Of a stretch of DNA of 13,887 nt, positions 6,304 through 13,074 are shown piece by piece. Every line of letters starts with the position of its first letter. Position 1 is the first letter of the stretch. The position numbers and the translations under genes are program-made. This stretch comes from CAYRHS01 sp964424125 (GTDB lineage: Bacteria > Actinomycetota > Acidimicrobiia > IMCC26256 > JAOSJL01). Below the pieces are notes generated by a model. That model was given only the letters and a program-made list of their open reading frames with translations, was not told the origin of the DNA and did not search any database. The stretch is from the NCBI GenBank assembly GCA_964424125.1, contig CAYRHS010000084.1, forward strand, positions 1 to 13,887, in the 5' to 3' direction.

Positions 6304-7167
6304 TCAGGATCCTCGCGCGTCCCCCGGACCGGCCGTGCGAGGGACCAGGAAGTCGAGGAGGAGGGCGCGCACGCGCGCGGGCTGTTCCTCCATGAGGAAG
6401 TGGCCCGCCTCGAGGATCTCGACCCGGGCCTGGGGCAGGTCGGCCACGATCCGCTTCCAGCCGTCGTCACCGAGCGCCCACTCCTTCGTTCCCCACAGCA
6501 CGAGGGCCGGGGACTCGAGACGGACCCGCTCGGCCACGGGCCGGCGGCGGCGGCGGTTCTCGGGGAGCGCCCGGTAGCCGGCCAGGATCGCCCGTCGGGA
6601 CGCGAGCGAGCCGCACGCTTCGAGGTAGGCGTCGACGTCCTCGTCGCCGAACGTCTCCTTCCGCAGGCTGTTGCCGCGGAGAGCCTGCGCCAGCCCGCGG
6701 CGCGTCCCCGTGCCGAGCTTGAGGAAGACCTCACCGATCACCGGCGCCTGGAGCAGCAGCAGGTAGTACGACCGCAGCCGGTCGTAGCGGTTGAAGCTCG
6801 TCGAGAGCGCCGCCAGACGCCCGGTCCGGTCGGGGTGGCGCAGGGCCCACTCGAACATCACGACGCCACCCATGTCGTGGCCGACGAGCGCGCACTCAGC
6901 GACGCCCTCCGCGTCGAGGATCGCGTCCAGGTCGTCCGCGTAGCCCGCCCAGGTGTAGTCGGCGTCGGGGGACCGATCCGAGGTCCCGACGCCCCGCAGG
7001 TCGGGGACGACCACCCGGTGTCCGGCCTCGACGAGCGCCGGCCACACGTGTCGCCACGCACGCCGGGTCTCGGGCCAACCGTGGAGCAGCACCACCGGCG
7101 GGCCGACGCCGGCGACCCCGTAGCCCAACGTCCCGTCGCGCTCGGTCGTCCGGGCCTCGAGCTCCAT
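6304..7167 (-). CDS. Alpha/beta hydrolase, epoxide hydrolase / haloalkane dehalogenase-like
   Basis: This 287-residue alpha/beta-hydrolase-fold protein has an oxyanion-hole motif LLHGWPE (27-33), the segment VPDLRGVGTSD, the nucleophile elbow GHDMGG with Asp98 and a catalytic His256 in AGHFLMEEQP. Aspartate, not serine, at the elbow places it with epoxide hydrolases and halo-acid/haloalkane dehalogenases, which work through an ester intermediate. Other family members hydrolyse C-C bonds or esters. At the usual charge-relay position it reads WGTKEWALGDD, so the acid is displaced or supplied elsewhere. The ATG at 7167 has GGAGG (complement of 7175-7179) 7 nt upstream and follows the hydantoinase stop by 1 nt. 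GH172 begins 1 nt after its stop. Its substrate in this operon is unclear. Confidence 0.88.
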   Translation of the reverse strand: MELEARTTERDGTLGYGVAGVGPPVVLLHGWPETRRAWRHVWPALVEAGHRVVVPDLRGVGTSDRSPDADYTWAGYADDLDAILDAEGVAECALVGHDMGGVVMFEWALRHPDRTGRLAALSTSFNRYDRLRSYYLLLLQAPVIGEVFLKLGTGTRRGLAQALRGNSLRKETFGDEDVDAYLEACGSLASRRAILAGYRALPENRRRRRPVAERVRLESPALVLWGTKEWALGDDGWKRIVADLPQARVEILEAGHFLMEEQPARVRALLLDFLVPRTAGPGDARGS

Positions 7168-7168
7168 C

Positions 7169-8464
7169 TCAGCGCCTCCGCAGGTGGGTCCCGCGCCGGT
7201 CGGGCGCGGGACCCACCTCTCGCCCGCGCAGGAAGACGGCGGCGATGCTCCCCTTCACGCGCCGGCCCGCGAACGGCCCCCTGGTTGCGCGCCCGGCCGG
7301 CGCGTGCTCGCCCAGCACCGTCCACAACTCCGGGTCGACGACGACGAGGTCGGCGTCGGCGCCGGGCGCGATCACGCCCTTACGACGGCCGAGCCCGAGG
7401 AGCTGCGCGGGAGCCGCGCCGCAGGCCCGCGCCGTCACCACCGGCCCGAACGCGTCGAGCACGAGCGGCAGCAGGGTGGCCGCCCCCGGCAAGCCGAAGG
7501 GGGCCTCGGCGAAGGAGCCTGCCTTGTCCTGCTCCGAGTAGGGAGCGTGATCGCTGCCGACGACGTCGACCGTGCCGTCCTCGAGCGCGGCGCCTAGCGC
7601 CGCCCGGTCCTCGGAGGTCCGAAGCGGTGGCCCGCACTTCAACGCCGCGCCCGCCGCGCGGACGTCGTCCTCGCCGAGGAACAGGTACTGCGGGCACGTC
7701 TCCAGCCACCGTCGTCCGGGCGCCGGCGACCGCGAGCCTTTCCGGAACGTCTCGAGCGCCTCCCGGCTGGAGAGGTGCGGCACGAGCACGTCGCAGCCGG
7801 AGAGCTGTCCGAGGGCGAGGACCCGGGCGACCGCGGTCGACTCCGTGCACGGGGGGCGGGCGGCCAGGAACCCGTCCACGTCGGTCCCCGCGCGCGCCTC
7901 CAGGGCGTGGATGAGCTCCCCCGCCTCGGCGTGGACGGAGCACAGCCCGCCGGCTTCCGCGATCGCGAACATCGCGTCGAGGATCTCGCCGTCGGTCCAC
8001 ATCAGGCCACGCGACCGGTACGACATGAAGACCTTGAACGACGCGATGCCGACCTCGGTTGCGGCGCGAACCTGGTCGGCCAACGGCGACTCGCGCTGGA
8101 GGCGCCAGTGGATCGCGACGTCCACGTCGTTGCCCGAGGCCCAGTCGTCGAGCCTGGCTGCGGCGGCCCGCGGATCGTCGGCGGGGATCGGGTAGGCGTA
8201 GACCCCGAGCGTCGTCACTCCTCCCCGTGCCGCGTCGGTCGCGACCTCGCGGAGGTCGTCACAGAAGGGCGCGCCGGCGTGGACGTGCGCGTCAACGCCG
8301 CCGGGCAGCACCCAGGCCCCGTCGACGTCATGCTCGGTCCGCGCCTCCGCGGTGCCCGGCGGCTCCACGCCGACGATCCGGCCGTCGGCGACCACGACGT
8401 CGGCGGCATCCATCCGCTCGCCCGTGGGGACCGAGCCGCCCCGGAGCACGAGATCCGGCTCCAT
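7169..8464 (-). CDS. Cyclic amidohydrolase: hydantoinase / dihydropyrimidinase / allantoinase-like
   Basis: This 431-residue metal-dependent amidohydrolase opens cyclic ureides. All ligands of the binuclear site are present: His60 and His62 (VDAHVHAG), the carboxylated Lys144 (SFKVFMSYRSRG), His178 (SVHAEAG), His230 (VPHLSS) and Asp305 (GSDHAPYSE). The FKVFMSYR segment, with a Tyr after the lysine, and the CGPPLR and C-terminal GADADLVVVDP segments fit dihydropyrimidinase/D-hydantoinase and allantoinase rather than true dihydroorotase. Expected substrates are dihydrouracil, 5-substituted hydantoins or a related ring, giving N-carbamoyl amino acids for the nitrilase at 12162-13061. The ATG at 8464 lies 9 nt after the SDR stop and its Shine-Dalgarno is poor, consistent with coupling. 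The last codons contain a 16-bp hairpin (7182-7218). The basic C-terminal tail (RRGTHLRRR) is encoded by that hairpin region and is not a family feature. Confidence 0.9.
   Translation of the reverse strand: MEPDLVLRGGSVPTGERMDAADVVVADGRIVGVEPPGTAEARTEHDVDGAWVLPGGVDAHVHAGAPFCDDLREVATDAARGGVTTLGVYAYPIPADDPRAAAARLDDWASGNDVDVAIHWRLQRESPLADQVRAATEVGIASFKVFMSYRSRGLMWTDGEILDAMFAIAEAGGLCSVHAEAGELIHALEARAGTDVDGFLAARPPCTESTAVARVLALGQLSGCDVLVPHLSSREALETFRKGSRSPAPGRRWLETCPQYLFLGEDDVRAAGAALKCGPPLRTSEDRAALGAALEDGTVDVVGSDHAPYSEQDKAGSFAEAPFGLPGAATLLPLVLDAFGPVVTARACGAAPAQLLGLGRRKGVIAPGADADLVVVDPELWTVLGEHAPAGRATRGPFAGRRVKGSIAAVFLRGREVGPAPDRRGTHLRRR
7182..7218. repeat. Strong hairpin at the 3' end of the hydantoinase gene
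   Basis: A perfect 16-bp inverted repeat pairs 7182-7197 (AGGTGGGTCCCGCGCC) with 7203-7218 around the 5-nt loop GGTCG. On the minus-strand transcript it lies within the last hydantoinase codons. It ends two bases before the GGAGG Shine-Dalgarno (7175-7179) of the next gene. There is no U tract, so it is not a classical terminator. It could stabilise or process the message, or tune translation of the alpha/beta hydrolase. Confidence 0.75.
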
Positions 8465-8473
8465 GGAACCCGA

Positions 8474-9265
8474 TCAGGGCTCAAGCATCTCGGGGATGAA
8501 CAGCCCCGCGTGCTGACCGCCGTCGACCACGATCGACTCACCCGTGACGAAGCTGGCCTCATCCGAGGCGAGGAACACGAACGCATCCGCGATCTCGCGA
8601 GGCTCGGCGAGGCGACCCTCGAACGGCACCAGGTGCCGCAACCGCTCCTCGAAGGCCTCCATGAGCCCCAGTTCCTCGACGAGCGCCGTCGCCAACGGTG
8701 TGCGCGTCCCCCCGGGGCAGACGCAGTTCACCCTGATGCCGTGGCGGGCGTGGTCGAGCGCCATCGTCTGGGTGAGGTTCACGACCGCGGCCTTCGCCGC
8801 GCTGTAGGCGGCGGCATTGGTCGAGCCCCAGAGCCCGCCGACCGAGGCGGTGAAGAGGACCGATCCCCCGCCGCGCTCACGGATCCGGGGGATGGCGTAC
8901 TTGGAGCACAGGAAGCCGCCCTTGAGGTTGACGTCGAAGACCGCGTCCCAGTCCTCCTCCGCCATCGAGACGACGCTGCCGTTGCGCTCGATCCCGGCGT
9001 TGTTCACGAGAACGTCGAGGCCTCCGAACGCGTCGATCGCCGCGGCCACCATCGCCTCGGCATCCGCCGCCTGGCTCACGTCCGTCCGCTGGGGTACGAC
9101 CCGTCCGCCGGCGCCCTCGACGTCGGCCACGGTCCTCGCCGCGGCCTCCTCGTCGACGTCGGCCACGAGCACCGCCGCGCCCTCCTCGGCGAAACGGGCC
9201 GCGGTCGCAGCGCCGATGCCCGACCCCGAGCCGGTGACGATGGCGACCTTGCCCTCCAACCTCAT
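8474..9265 (-). CDS. Short-chain dehydrogenase/reductase (classical, FabG-like)
   Basis: This 263-residue oxidoreductase shows a complete classical SDR pattern: TGSGSGIG (11-18), Asp36 at the end of strand 2 (LVADVD, favouring NAD(H)), NNAG (88-91), Asn113, Ser141, Tyr154 and Lys158 (AAYSAAKAA), and the C-terminal GESIVVDGGQHAG. The ATG at 9265 has a near-ideal Shine-Dalgarno, AAAGGAGG, 6 nt upstream. Longer open frame above it is antisense to the aminotransferase. It sits 13 nt after the aminotransferase and 9 nt before the hydantoinase. By position it could interconvert a semialdehyde formed by the aminotransferase with the corresponding alcohol or acid, for example malonate semialdehyde with 3-hydroxypropionate. 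That is inference, since SDR substrates cannot be read from the core motifs. Confidence 0.92.
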   Translation of the reverse strand: MRLEGKVAIVTGSGSGIGAATAARFAEEGAAVLVADVDEEAAARTVADVEGAGGRVVPQRTDVSQAADAEAMVAAAIDAFGGLDVLVNNAGIERNGSVVSMAEEDWDAVFDVNLKGGFLCSKYAIPRIRERGGGSVLFTASVGGLWGSTNAAAYSAAKAAVVNLTQTMALDHARHGIRVNCVCPGGTRTPLATALVEELGLMEAFEERLRHLVPFEGRLAEPREIADAFVFLASDEASFVTGESIVVDGGQHAGLFIPEMLEP

Positions 9266-9271
9266 CGAATG

Positions 9272-9279
9272 CCTCCTTT
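9272..9279 (-). promoter_or_regulatory. Shine-Dalgarno site of the SDR gene
   Basis: The complement of 9272-9279 reads AAAGGAGG, a nearly perfect anti-16S match, 6 nt before the SDR ATG at 9265. It abuts the aminotransferase TGA (9281-9279), so reinitiation is possible. This site fixes the SDR start. Confidence 0.8.
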
Positions 9280-10571
9280 CAGGACCGCGCGAGCGCGTCG
9301 GCGGCCATCTCGAGCGTTCGGTCGATGTCGTGGTCCTCGTGCGCGAGCGAGCAGTACGCGCGTAGCCCGGGCAGCACGAAGGTGCCTCGCGCGACGAGGT
9401 CGAGGTGGAACGCCTTGAGGCGGACGACGTCCGCGCGGGCGGCGCCGGCGACCGTGGTGGGCATCTCCTCGAGGCCGAAGAGCACGTGCCACGTCCCCGA
9501 GCCCTCGCCGCAGACGACGGCCTCGATCCCGCGCTCGTCCAGGATCGAGCGGAGCCCGTTTCGAAGACGCGCACACGTCGCCTCGAGGCGCTCGTACGTC
9601 GCGGGACGCGCCAGCACGTCGAGCGTAGCGAGACCGGCGGCCGCGGCCACCGGGTGGCCGTTCAGCGTGCCACTCTCGTACACGAACTCGTCGCTGCCCT
9701 TGCGGGCGGGGTCGCTGCGGTCGAGCACCTCGGCCGGGCCGACGACGGCGGCGAGGGGGAAGCCCCCGCCGATGATCTTCCCGTAGGTCGCGAGGTCGGG
9801 AACGACCCCGTAGCGCTCCTGCGCACCGCCGTAGGCGAGGCGGAAGCCGGTCACCACCTCGTCGAAGACGAGCATCGTTCCGTGCTCGTCGCAGAGGGAG
9901 CGCAGCCCCTCGAGAAACCCGTCGCTCGGGGGCAGGAAGCGCTGGTAGGGCTCGACGAGGACGGCGGCGAACTCCCCGGGATGCTCGCCGAGCGCGTCGG
10001 CGACCGAGTCCAGGTCGTTGAAAGCTGCGACGGCGACCTCGTCCTGCCAGTGCGGGACGACCCCGGCGGAGTCGAACCGGCCGCGTCGCCGGCCGAGCTC
10101 CTTCGGCCACGTGGAGAGCATCGCCGCGTCGTGGTTGCCGTGATAGGCACCTTCCATCTTCACGACGCGCGTGCGCCCCGTGTGGGCACGCGCGTAGCGG
10201 AGCGCGTACATCGTCGCCTCGGAGCCCGAGGTGCAGAACCGCACGTGCTCGGCGCACGGCACCGCGTCGACGAGGGCTCGCGCCAGGCCGATCACGGGCT
10301 CGTTCAGGTAGCTGTAGAACTGGACGCCGCGGCCGATCTGGTCGAGCGTCGCCGCGACCACGTCGGGGTGACCGTGGCCGAGGATCATGGGACCCCCGCC
10401 GATCACGTAGTCGACGAGCTCGCGGCCGTCGGCCGTGCGCAGGCGCGCGCCCTCGCCCGACACGGGGACGAACGCGACCTCGGGCGGGAGCCGGAAGCTG
10501 CCGAGCACGCCGCCCGGCAGCGTGCGCGCGGCTTCGTCCAGGAGATCGGGACTGCGGACGGGTGCGGTCAC
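9279..10571 (-). CDS. Class-III PLP aminotransferase (glutamate-1-semialdehyde aminomutase-like)
   Basis: This 430-residue fold-type I PLP enzyme has the phosphate-binding motif CTSGSEATMYALR (113-125), GAYHGNHD (141-148), LVFDEVVTGFR with the pyridine-N Asp237, and YGKIIGGGFP with the PLP lysine Lys265. It resembles the GSAM/omega- and beta-amino-acid transaminase branch of class III. A housekeeping hemL role is unlikely in this catabolic context. The expected reaction is deamination of the amino acid released by the nitrilase (for example a beta-alanine-type product) to a semialdehyde, with pyruvate or 2-oxoglutarate as acceptor. The GTG at 10571 is chosen because GTGA overlaps the stop of the preceding gene by 4 nt and the N-terminus fits the family. 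Frames extending to 11015 are antisense or out-of-frame to that gene. Amino donor and regiochemistry are not determinable here. Confidence 0.92.
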   Translation of the reverse strand: MTAPVRSPDLLDEAARTLPGGVLGSFRLPPEVAFVPVSGEGARLRTADGRELVDYVIGGGPMILGHGHPDVVAATLDQIGRGVQFYSYLNEPVIGLARALVDAVPCAEHVRFCTSGSEATMYALRYARAHTGRTRVVKMEGAYHGNHDAAMLSTWPKELGRRRGRFDSAGVVPHWQDEVAVAAFNDLDSVADALGEHPGEFAAVLVEPYQRFLPPSDGFLEGLRSLCDEHGTMLVFDEVVTGFRLAYGGAQERYGVVPDLATYGKIIGGGFPLAAVVGPAEVLDRSDPARKGSDEFVYESGTLNGHPVAAAAGLATLDVLARPATYERLEATCARLRNGLRSILDERGIEAVVCGEGSGTWHVLFGLEEMPTTVAGAARADVVRLKAFHLDLVARGTFVLPGLRAYCSLAHEDHDIDRTLEMAADALARS

Positions 10572-11125
10572 GTCAGCTCCTTCCCGAAGGTGGCCAACCG
10601 CTCCTGGGGCCGGCCCGAGATCCCGCCCGCGAGAACCACGAGGATCTCGTCGTCCTGGGGAGCGTCGGCGACCCGGAGCTCCAGCGTCTGGTGATGGGAG
10701 CGCGTCGACGCCTCGGTCACGTGCTTGAGCGGCACGTCGAAGACGGCGCCCGGGAGTCCACGCTTCTCCACCGCCGGGAGCAGGGTCGTCGCCTCGCCGA
10801 CGCGGGAGCGGAACGCGTTCCCGAAGCGGAGGTTGTGGATGATCGCCGACGCGTGCTCGACCTCGCCCGCGGTCCCGACGATCGCACCCTTGCCGTAGAC
10901 CTCGACGGGCCGACCCTCGAGCGCAGTGACGACCCGTTCGCCCAAGAGCTCGCCGAGCGGCTCGCAATACTGCTCGACGAGGACGGCCAGGTCCTCGACG
11001 AAGCGCCCCGCACACGGGTTCTCGACCACCGCCGCCGCGGTCGCGACCCGGTGTGGGCGCTTCACCGGCCGCCCTCCTTCCAGGAGGATCTCCTCGACGA
11101 GCAGTGCCGTCTTCCGGATCGACAT
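10568..11125 (-). CDS. 'Amino acid synthesis' family protein (PF06684 / DUF1185)
   Basis: This 185-residue protein has the characteristic features of PF06684: an N-terminal RKTALLVEEILLEGGRP, the block AAAVVENPCAGRFVEDL (31-47), the conserved GKGAIVGTAGEVEHASAIIHN (79-99), FGNAFR, and the C-terminal DVPLKHVTEASTRSHHQTLE. A structural-genomics structure of a Bordetella member showed a chorismate-mutase-like trimeric fold. The biochemical role is unknown and the family name is only a guess from gene context. No signal peptide or membrane segment is visible. The ATG at 11125 overlaps the LLM stop by one base (TGATG), with GGAGGAGG just upstream. Its own stop overlaps the aminotransferase start by 4 nt. 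This tight coupling on both sides suggests it acts in the same pathway as those two enzymes. Conserved His95, Glu90 and His135 are candidates for functional residues. Confidence 0.85.
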   Translation of the reverse strand: MSIRKTALLVEEILLEGGRPVKRPHRVATAAAVVENPCAGRFVEDLAVLVEQYCEPLGELLGERVVTALEGRPVEVYGKGAIVGTAGEVEHASAIIHNLRFGNAFRSRVGEATTLLPAVEKRGLPGAVFDVPLKHVTEASTRSHHQTLELRVADAPQDDEILVVLAGGISGRPQERLATFGKELT

Positions 11126-12150
11126 CACGCCTCCTCCGCGAGCGCGGCGCGCACGCGCGGTATCACCTCGCGCCCGACGAGCTCGATCGAGTCGAGCGCC
11201 GGATCCTGCGACATCCCGGGCCACTGGACACGCAGGCAGATGTGCGTGACACCCAGCTCGCGTCGTTGGCGCAGCAGGCCCGCGACCGCCTCGTCGACGT
11301 CGCCCACCACGAAGCGATCCGCGGCGAGTTGCTCGAAGGGCTGGTCGAGCGACGATCCCGCGGGCACCAGCTCTCGCTGTCCCCAGTCCGCATAGGCGCG
11401 GTACTTCTCGAGGAGGTGCGGCGCGGCGCGGCGCCGCGCCTCGTCGGCGTCGGCGGCGACGTGCACCTCGAGCATGCGGGGGAACTCTGACGGAAAGGGA
11501 CGGTCGGCGCGCGCGAGCGCGCGCCGGTAGACCTCGACCTGCCCGGCGAGGTCGGGCACCGTCGGCAGCGACGTCATCAGCCAGGCGTCGCCCAGCGTCG
11601 CCGCTCGCTCCACCGCCCGGTCGACGGTGGCGCCGATCCAGATGGGTGGACGAGGTCGGCGCAGGGGGCGGGGGCGGATGCCGACCCGGTCGAGCCGGTG
11701 GAAGCGACCCGCGAAGGTGAGCTCGTCGCGGGACCAGAGCCCGTCGATCACCTGCACCGCCTCGACGAAGCGCCCCAGCCGCTCGTCGAAGGGGACGCCG
11801 AAGGCCTCGAACTCCTCCCGGCGGAACCCGAGCCCGACCCCGAGCACGAAACGGCCGTCGGTCATCACGTCGAGCAGCGCACCGCGCTCGGCGACGTCGA
11901 CGGGAGCGTGCAGGGGAAGGAGCACCAGGTTGGTGCCGACGGTCATCTCGCCCGCCTCGGCCGCGGCTCTGGCGAGGAGCGGGAACTGCGGGAGGTACAG
12001 GAACGGGGAAGGGACGTGGTGCTCGCCGGCCCAGATCGAGTCGTACCCGAGCGCGTCCGCGACCCGGACCTGCTCGAGGAGCTCGTCGAGCCGGCGACGA
12101 GGATCGTCGCCTTCAGGGTGCTGGGAGCAGAGGTAGAGGCCGAAACGCAC
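11125..12150 (-). CDS. LLM-class (luciferase-like) flavin/F420-dependent oxidoreductase
   Basis: This 341-residue TIM-barrel enzyme of the bacterial-luciferase family uses FMN or F420. It contains SIWAGEHHVPSPF (38-50), the barrel segment MTVGTNLVLLPLHAPVDVAE (69-88), FVLGVGLGFRREEFEAFGV (101-119), PRPPIWIGATVDRAVERAA and a C-terminal VGDVDEAVAGL. These fit the F420/FMN-dependent LLM branch of actinobacteria. The GTG at 12150 gives the correct MRFGLYL-type strand-1 N-terminus. Frame upstream of it is antisense to the nitrilase. It lies 11 nt after the nitrilase stop and overlaps the PF06684 gene by 1 nt. Family members include the uracil-ring-opening RutA monooxygenase and F420H2-dependent C=C reductases, either of which would suit a pyrimidine pathway. 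Specific membership in the RutA subgroup is not supported by obvious signature identity. Confidence 0.9.
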   Translation of the reverse strand: MRFGLYLCSQHPEGDDPRRRLDELLEQVRVADALGYDSIWAGEHHVPSPFLYLPQFPLLARAAAEAGEMTVGTNLVLLPLHAPVDVAERGALLDVMTDGRFVLGVGLGFRREEFEAFGVPFDERLGRFVEAVQVIDGLWSRDELTFAGRFHRLDRVGIRPRPLRRPRPPIWIGATVDRAVERAATLGDAWLMTSLPTVPDLAGQVEVYRRALARADRPFPSEFPRMLEVHVAADADEARRRAAPHLLEKYRAYADWGQRELVPAGSSLDQPFEQLAADRFVVGDVDEAVAGLLRQRRELGVTHICLRVQWPGMSQDPALDSIELVGREVIPRVRAALAEEA

Positions 12151-12161
12151 GGACCCGCCGC

Positions 12162-13061
12162 TCAGCGACCGATGTTCCACTGATCGACGACCGGCCCGTA
12201 CAGCTCGGGGCGTCGGTCGCGGAAGAAGTGGAAGCGCGTCGCCCACTCGTGGCACCGATCGAGCTCGAGGGAGGCGCGCAGGAACGCCGGGCCCTCCCGC
12301 TTCGGGCCCTCCGCGAGCACCTCCCCCATCGGGTCGACGATCACCGAGTCCCCGCCGAAGACGCGTTCCGCCTCGACCGTCTCGGGGCCGCCCTTGTTCG
12401 AAGCCACCACGAACACTCCGTTCTGGTGCGCGGCGGTGCGCAGCTCGTAGACGAAGCTCTCGGCGCGCGCGGGACCGTACGCGGCCACCGGGCACAGCAC
12501 GACCTGTACCCCCTGCAGCGCGAGCGTGCGCCACGCCTCGGGGAAGCTGCGCTCGTAGCAGATGAGGACGCCGACGCGCCCGAGCTCGGTCTCGAAGGTC
12601 GGCAGCCCGGGGCCGCCCTTGAAGTAGTAGCGCTCGTTGAGACCCGGCTCGTACGAGTACGTATCGGGGATGTGGCACTTGCGGTAGCAGTCCACTCTGC
12701 GCCCGTCCGGCAGGATGCCCGGCACGAGCTCACCCGCGGCGTCGATGAGCACCGCCGAGTTGTAGAACTCCCCCGGGACCCGACCACGCTCGTAGAACGG
12801 CAGGAGGATGTAGGTCTGGCGGCGCTTCGCCTCGTCCTGCATCAGCCGCACGGACGGCCCGTCGAGCGCCTCGGCGTGGCCGAACCAGCGCCGGTCGTCC
12901 GCGCCACAGAAGTACGGGGTCGTCGCCAGCTCCGAGAACAGCACGAGGTCCGGCTGGCGTCCTGCCGTTCCCCGGTCGAGCAGCTCCACGAGGCGGCGAC
13001 GATTCTCGTCGTCGTCCTCGGTGGCGGCACCGTTCTGGATCAGGAGCACGTCGACGGCCAC
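12162..13061 (-). CDS. Carbon-nitrogen hydrolase, N-carbamoyl (beta-ureidopropionase / carbamoylputrescine amidase-like)
   Basis: This 299-residue nitrilase-superfamily protein has an intact triad: Glu44 (FSELATTPYF), Lys128 (CYRKCHIPD) and Cys168 (GVLICYERSFPEAWR). The NERYYFKGG and GRVGVLICYERSFPE segments resemble beta-ureidopropionases and carbamoylputrescine amidases. It differs from the D-carbamoylase at 1336-2274, which has ICNDRRWPET. The likely role is removal of the carbamoyl group from the ring-opened product of the hydantoinase, giving an amine, CO2 and ammonia for the aminotransferase. The GTG at 13061 is chosen because AGGAG lies 9 nt upstream and the protein begins at strand 1. 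The open frame further upstream is antisense-like tail overlapping the TetR gene. It follows the TetR stop by 13 nt and is the first enzyme gene of the unit. Confidence 0.92.
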   Translation of the reverse strand: MAVDVLLIQNGAATEDDDENRRRLVELLDRGTAGRQPDLVLFSELATTPYFCGADDRRWFGHAEALDGPSVRLMQDEAKRRQTYILLPFYERGRVPGEFYNSAVLIDAAGELVPGILPDGRRVDCYRKCHIPDTYSYEPGLNERYYFKGGPGLPTFETELGRVGVLICYERSFPEAWRTLALQGVQVVLCPVAAYGPARAESFVYELRTAAHQNGVFVVASNKGGPETVEAERVFGGDSVIVDPMGEVLAEGPKREGPAFLRASLELDRCHEWATRFHFFRDRRPELYGPVVDQWNIGR

Positions 13062-13074
13062 GGGCGCGGGCTCC

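Noticed and set aside
4893..6395. Plus-strand open frame of 500 codons over the deaminase and GH172 genes
   Set aside because: It is antisense shadow only. All conserved motifs lie on the minus strand.
7182..7218. Rho-independent terminator
   Set aside because: The stem is strong but there is no T-rich tail on either strand, and genes continue 1 nt beyond the hydantoinase stop.
6091..7914. Plus-strand open frame of 607 codons across the GH172, alpha/beta hydrolase and hydantoinase genes
   Set aside because: It is Arg/Pro/Gly-rich without family motifs and antisense to three well-conserved genes. It is an artefact of high GC content.
7775..9418. Plus-strand open frame of 547 codons over the hydantoinase and SDR genes
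   Set aside because: It is antisense shadow with no domain signal.
9405..10694. Plus-strand open frame of 429 codons over the aminotransferase gene
   Set aside because: It is antisense to the PLP enzyme, whose motifs are complete.
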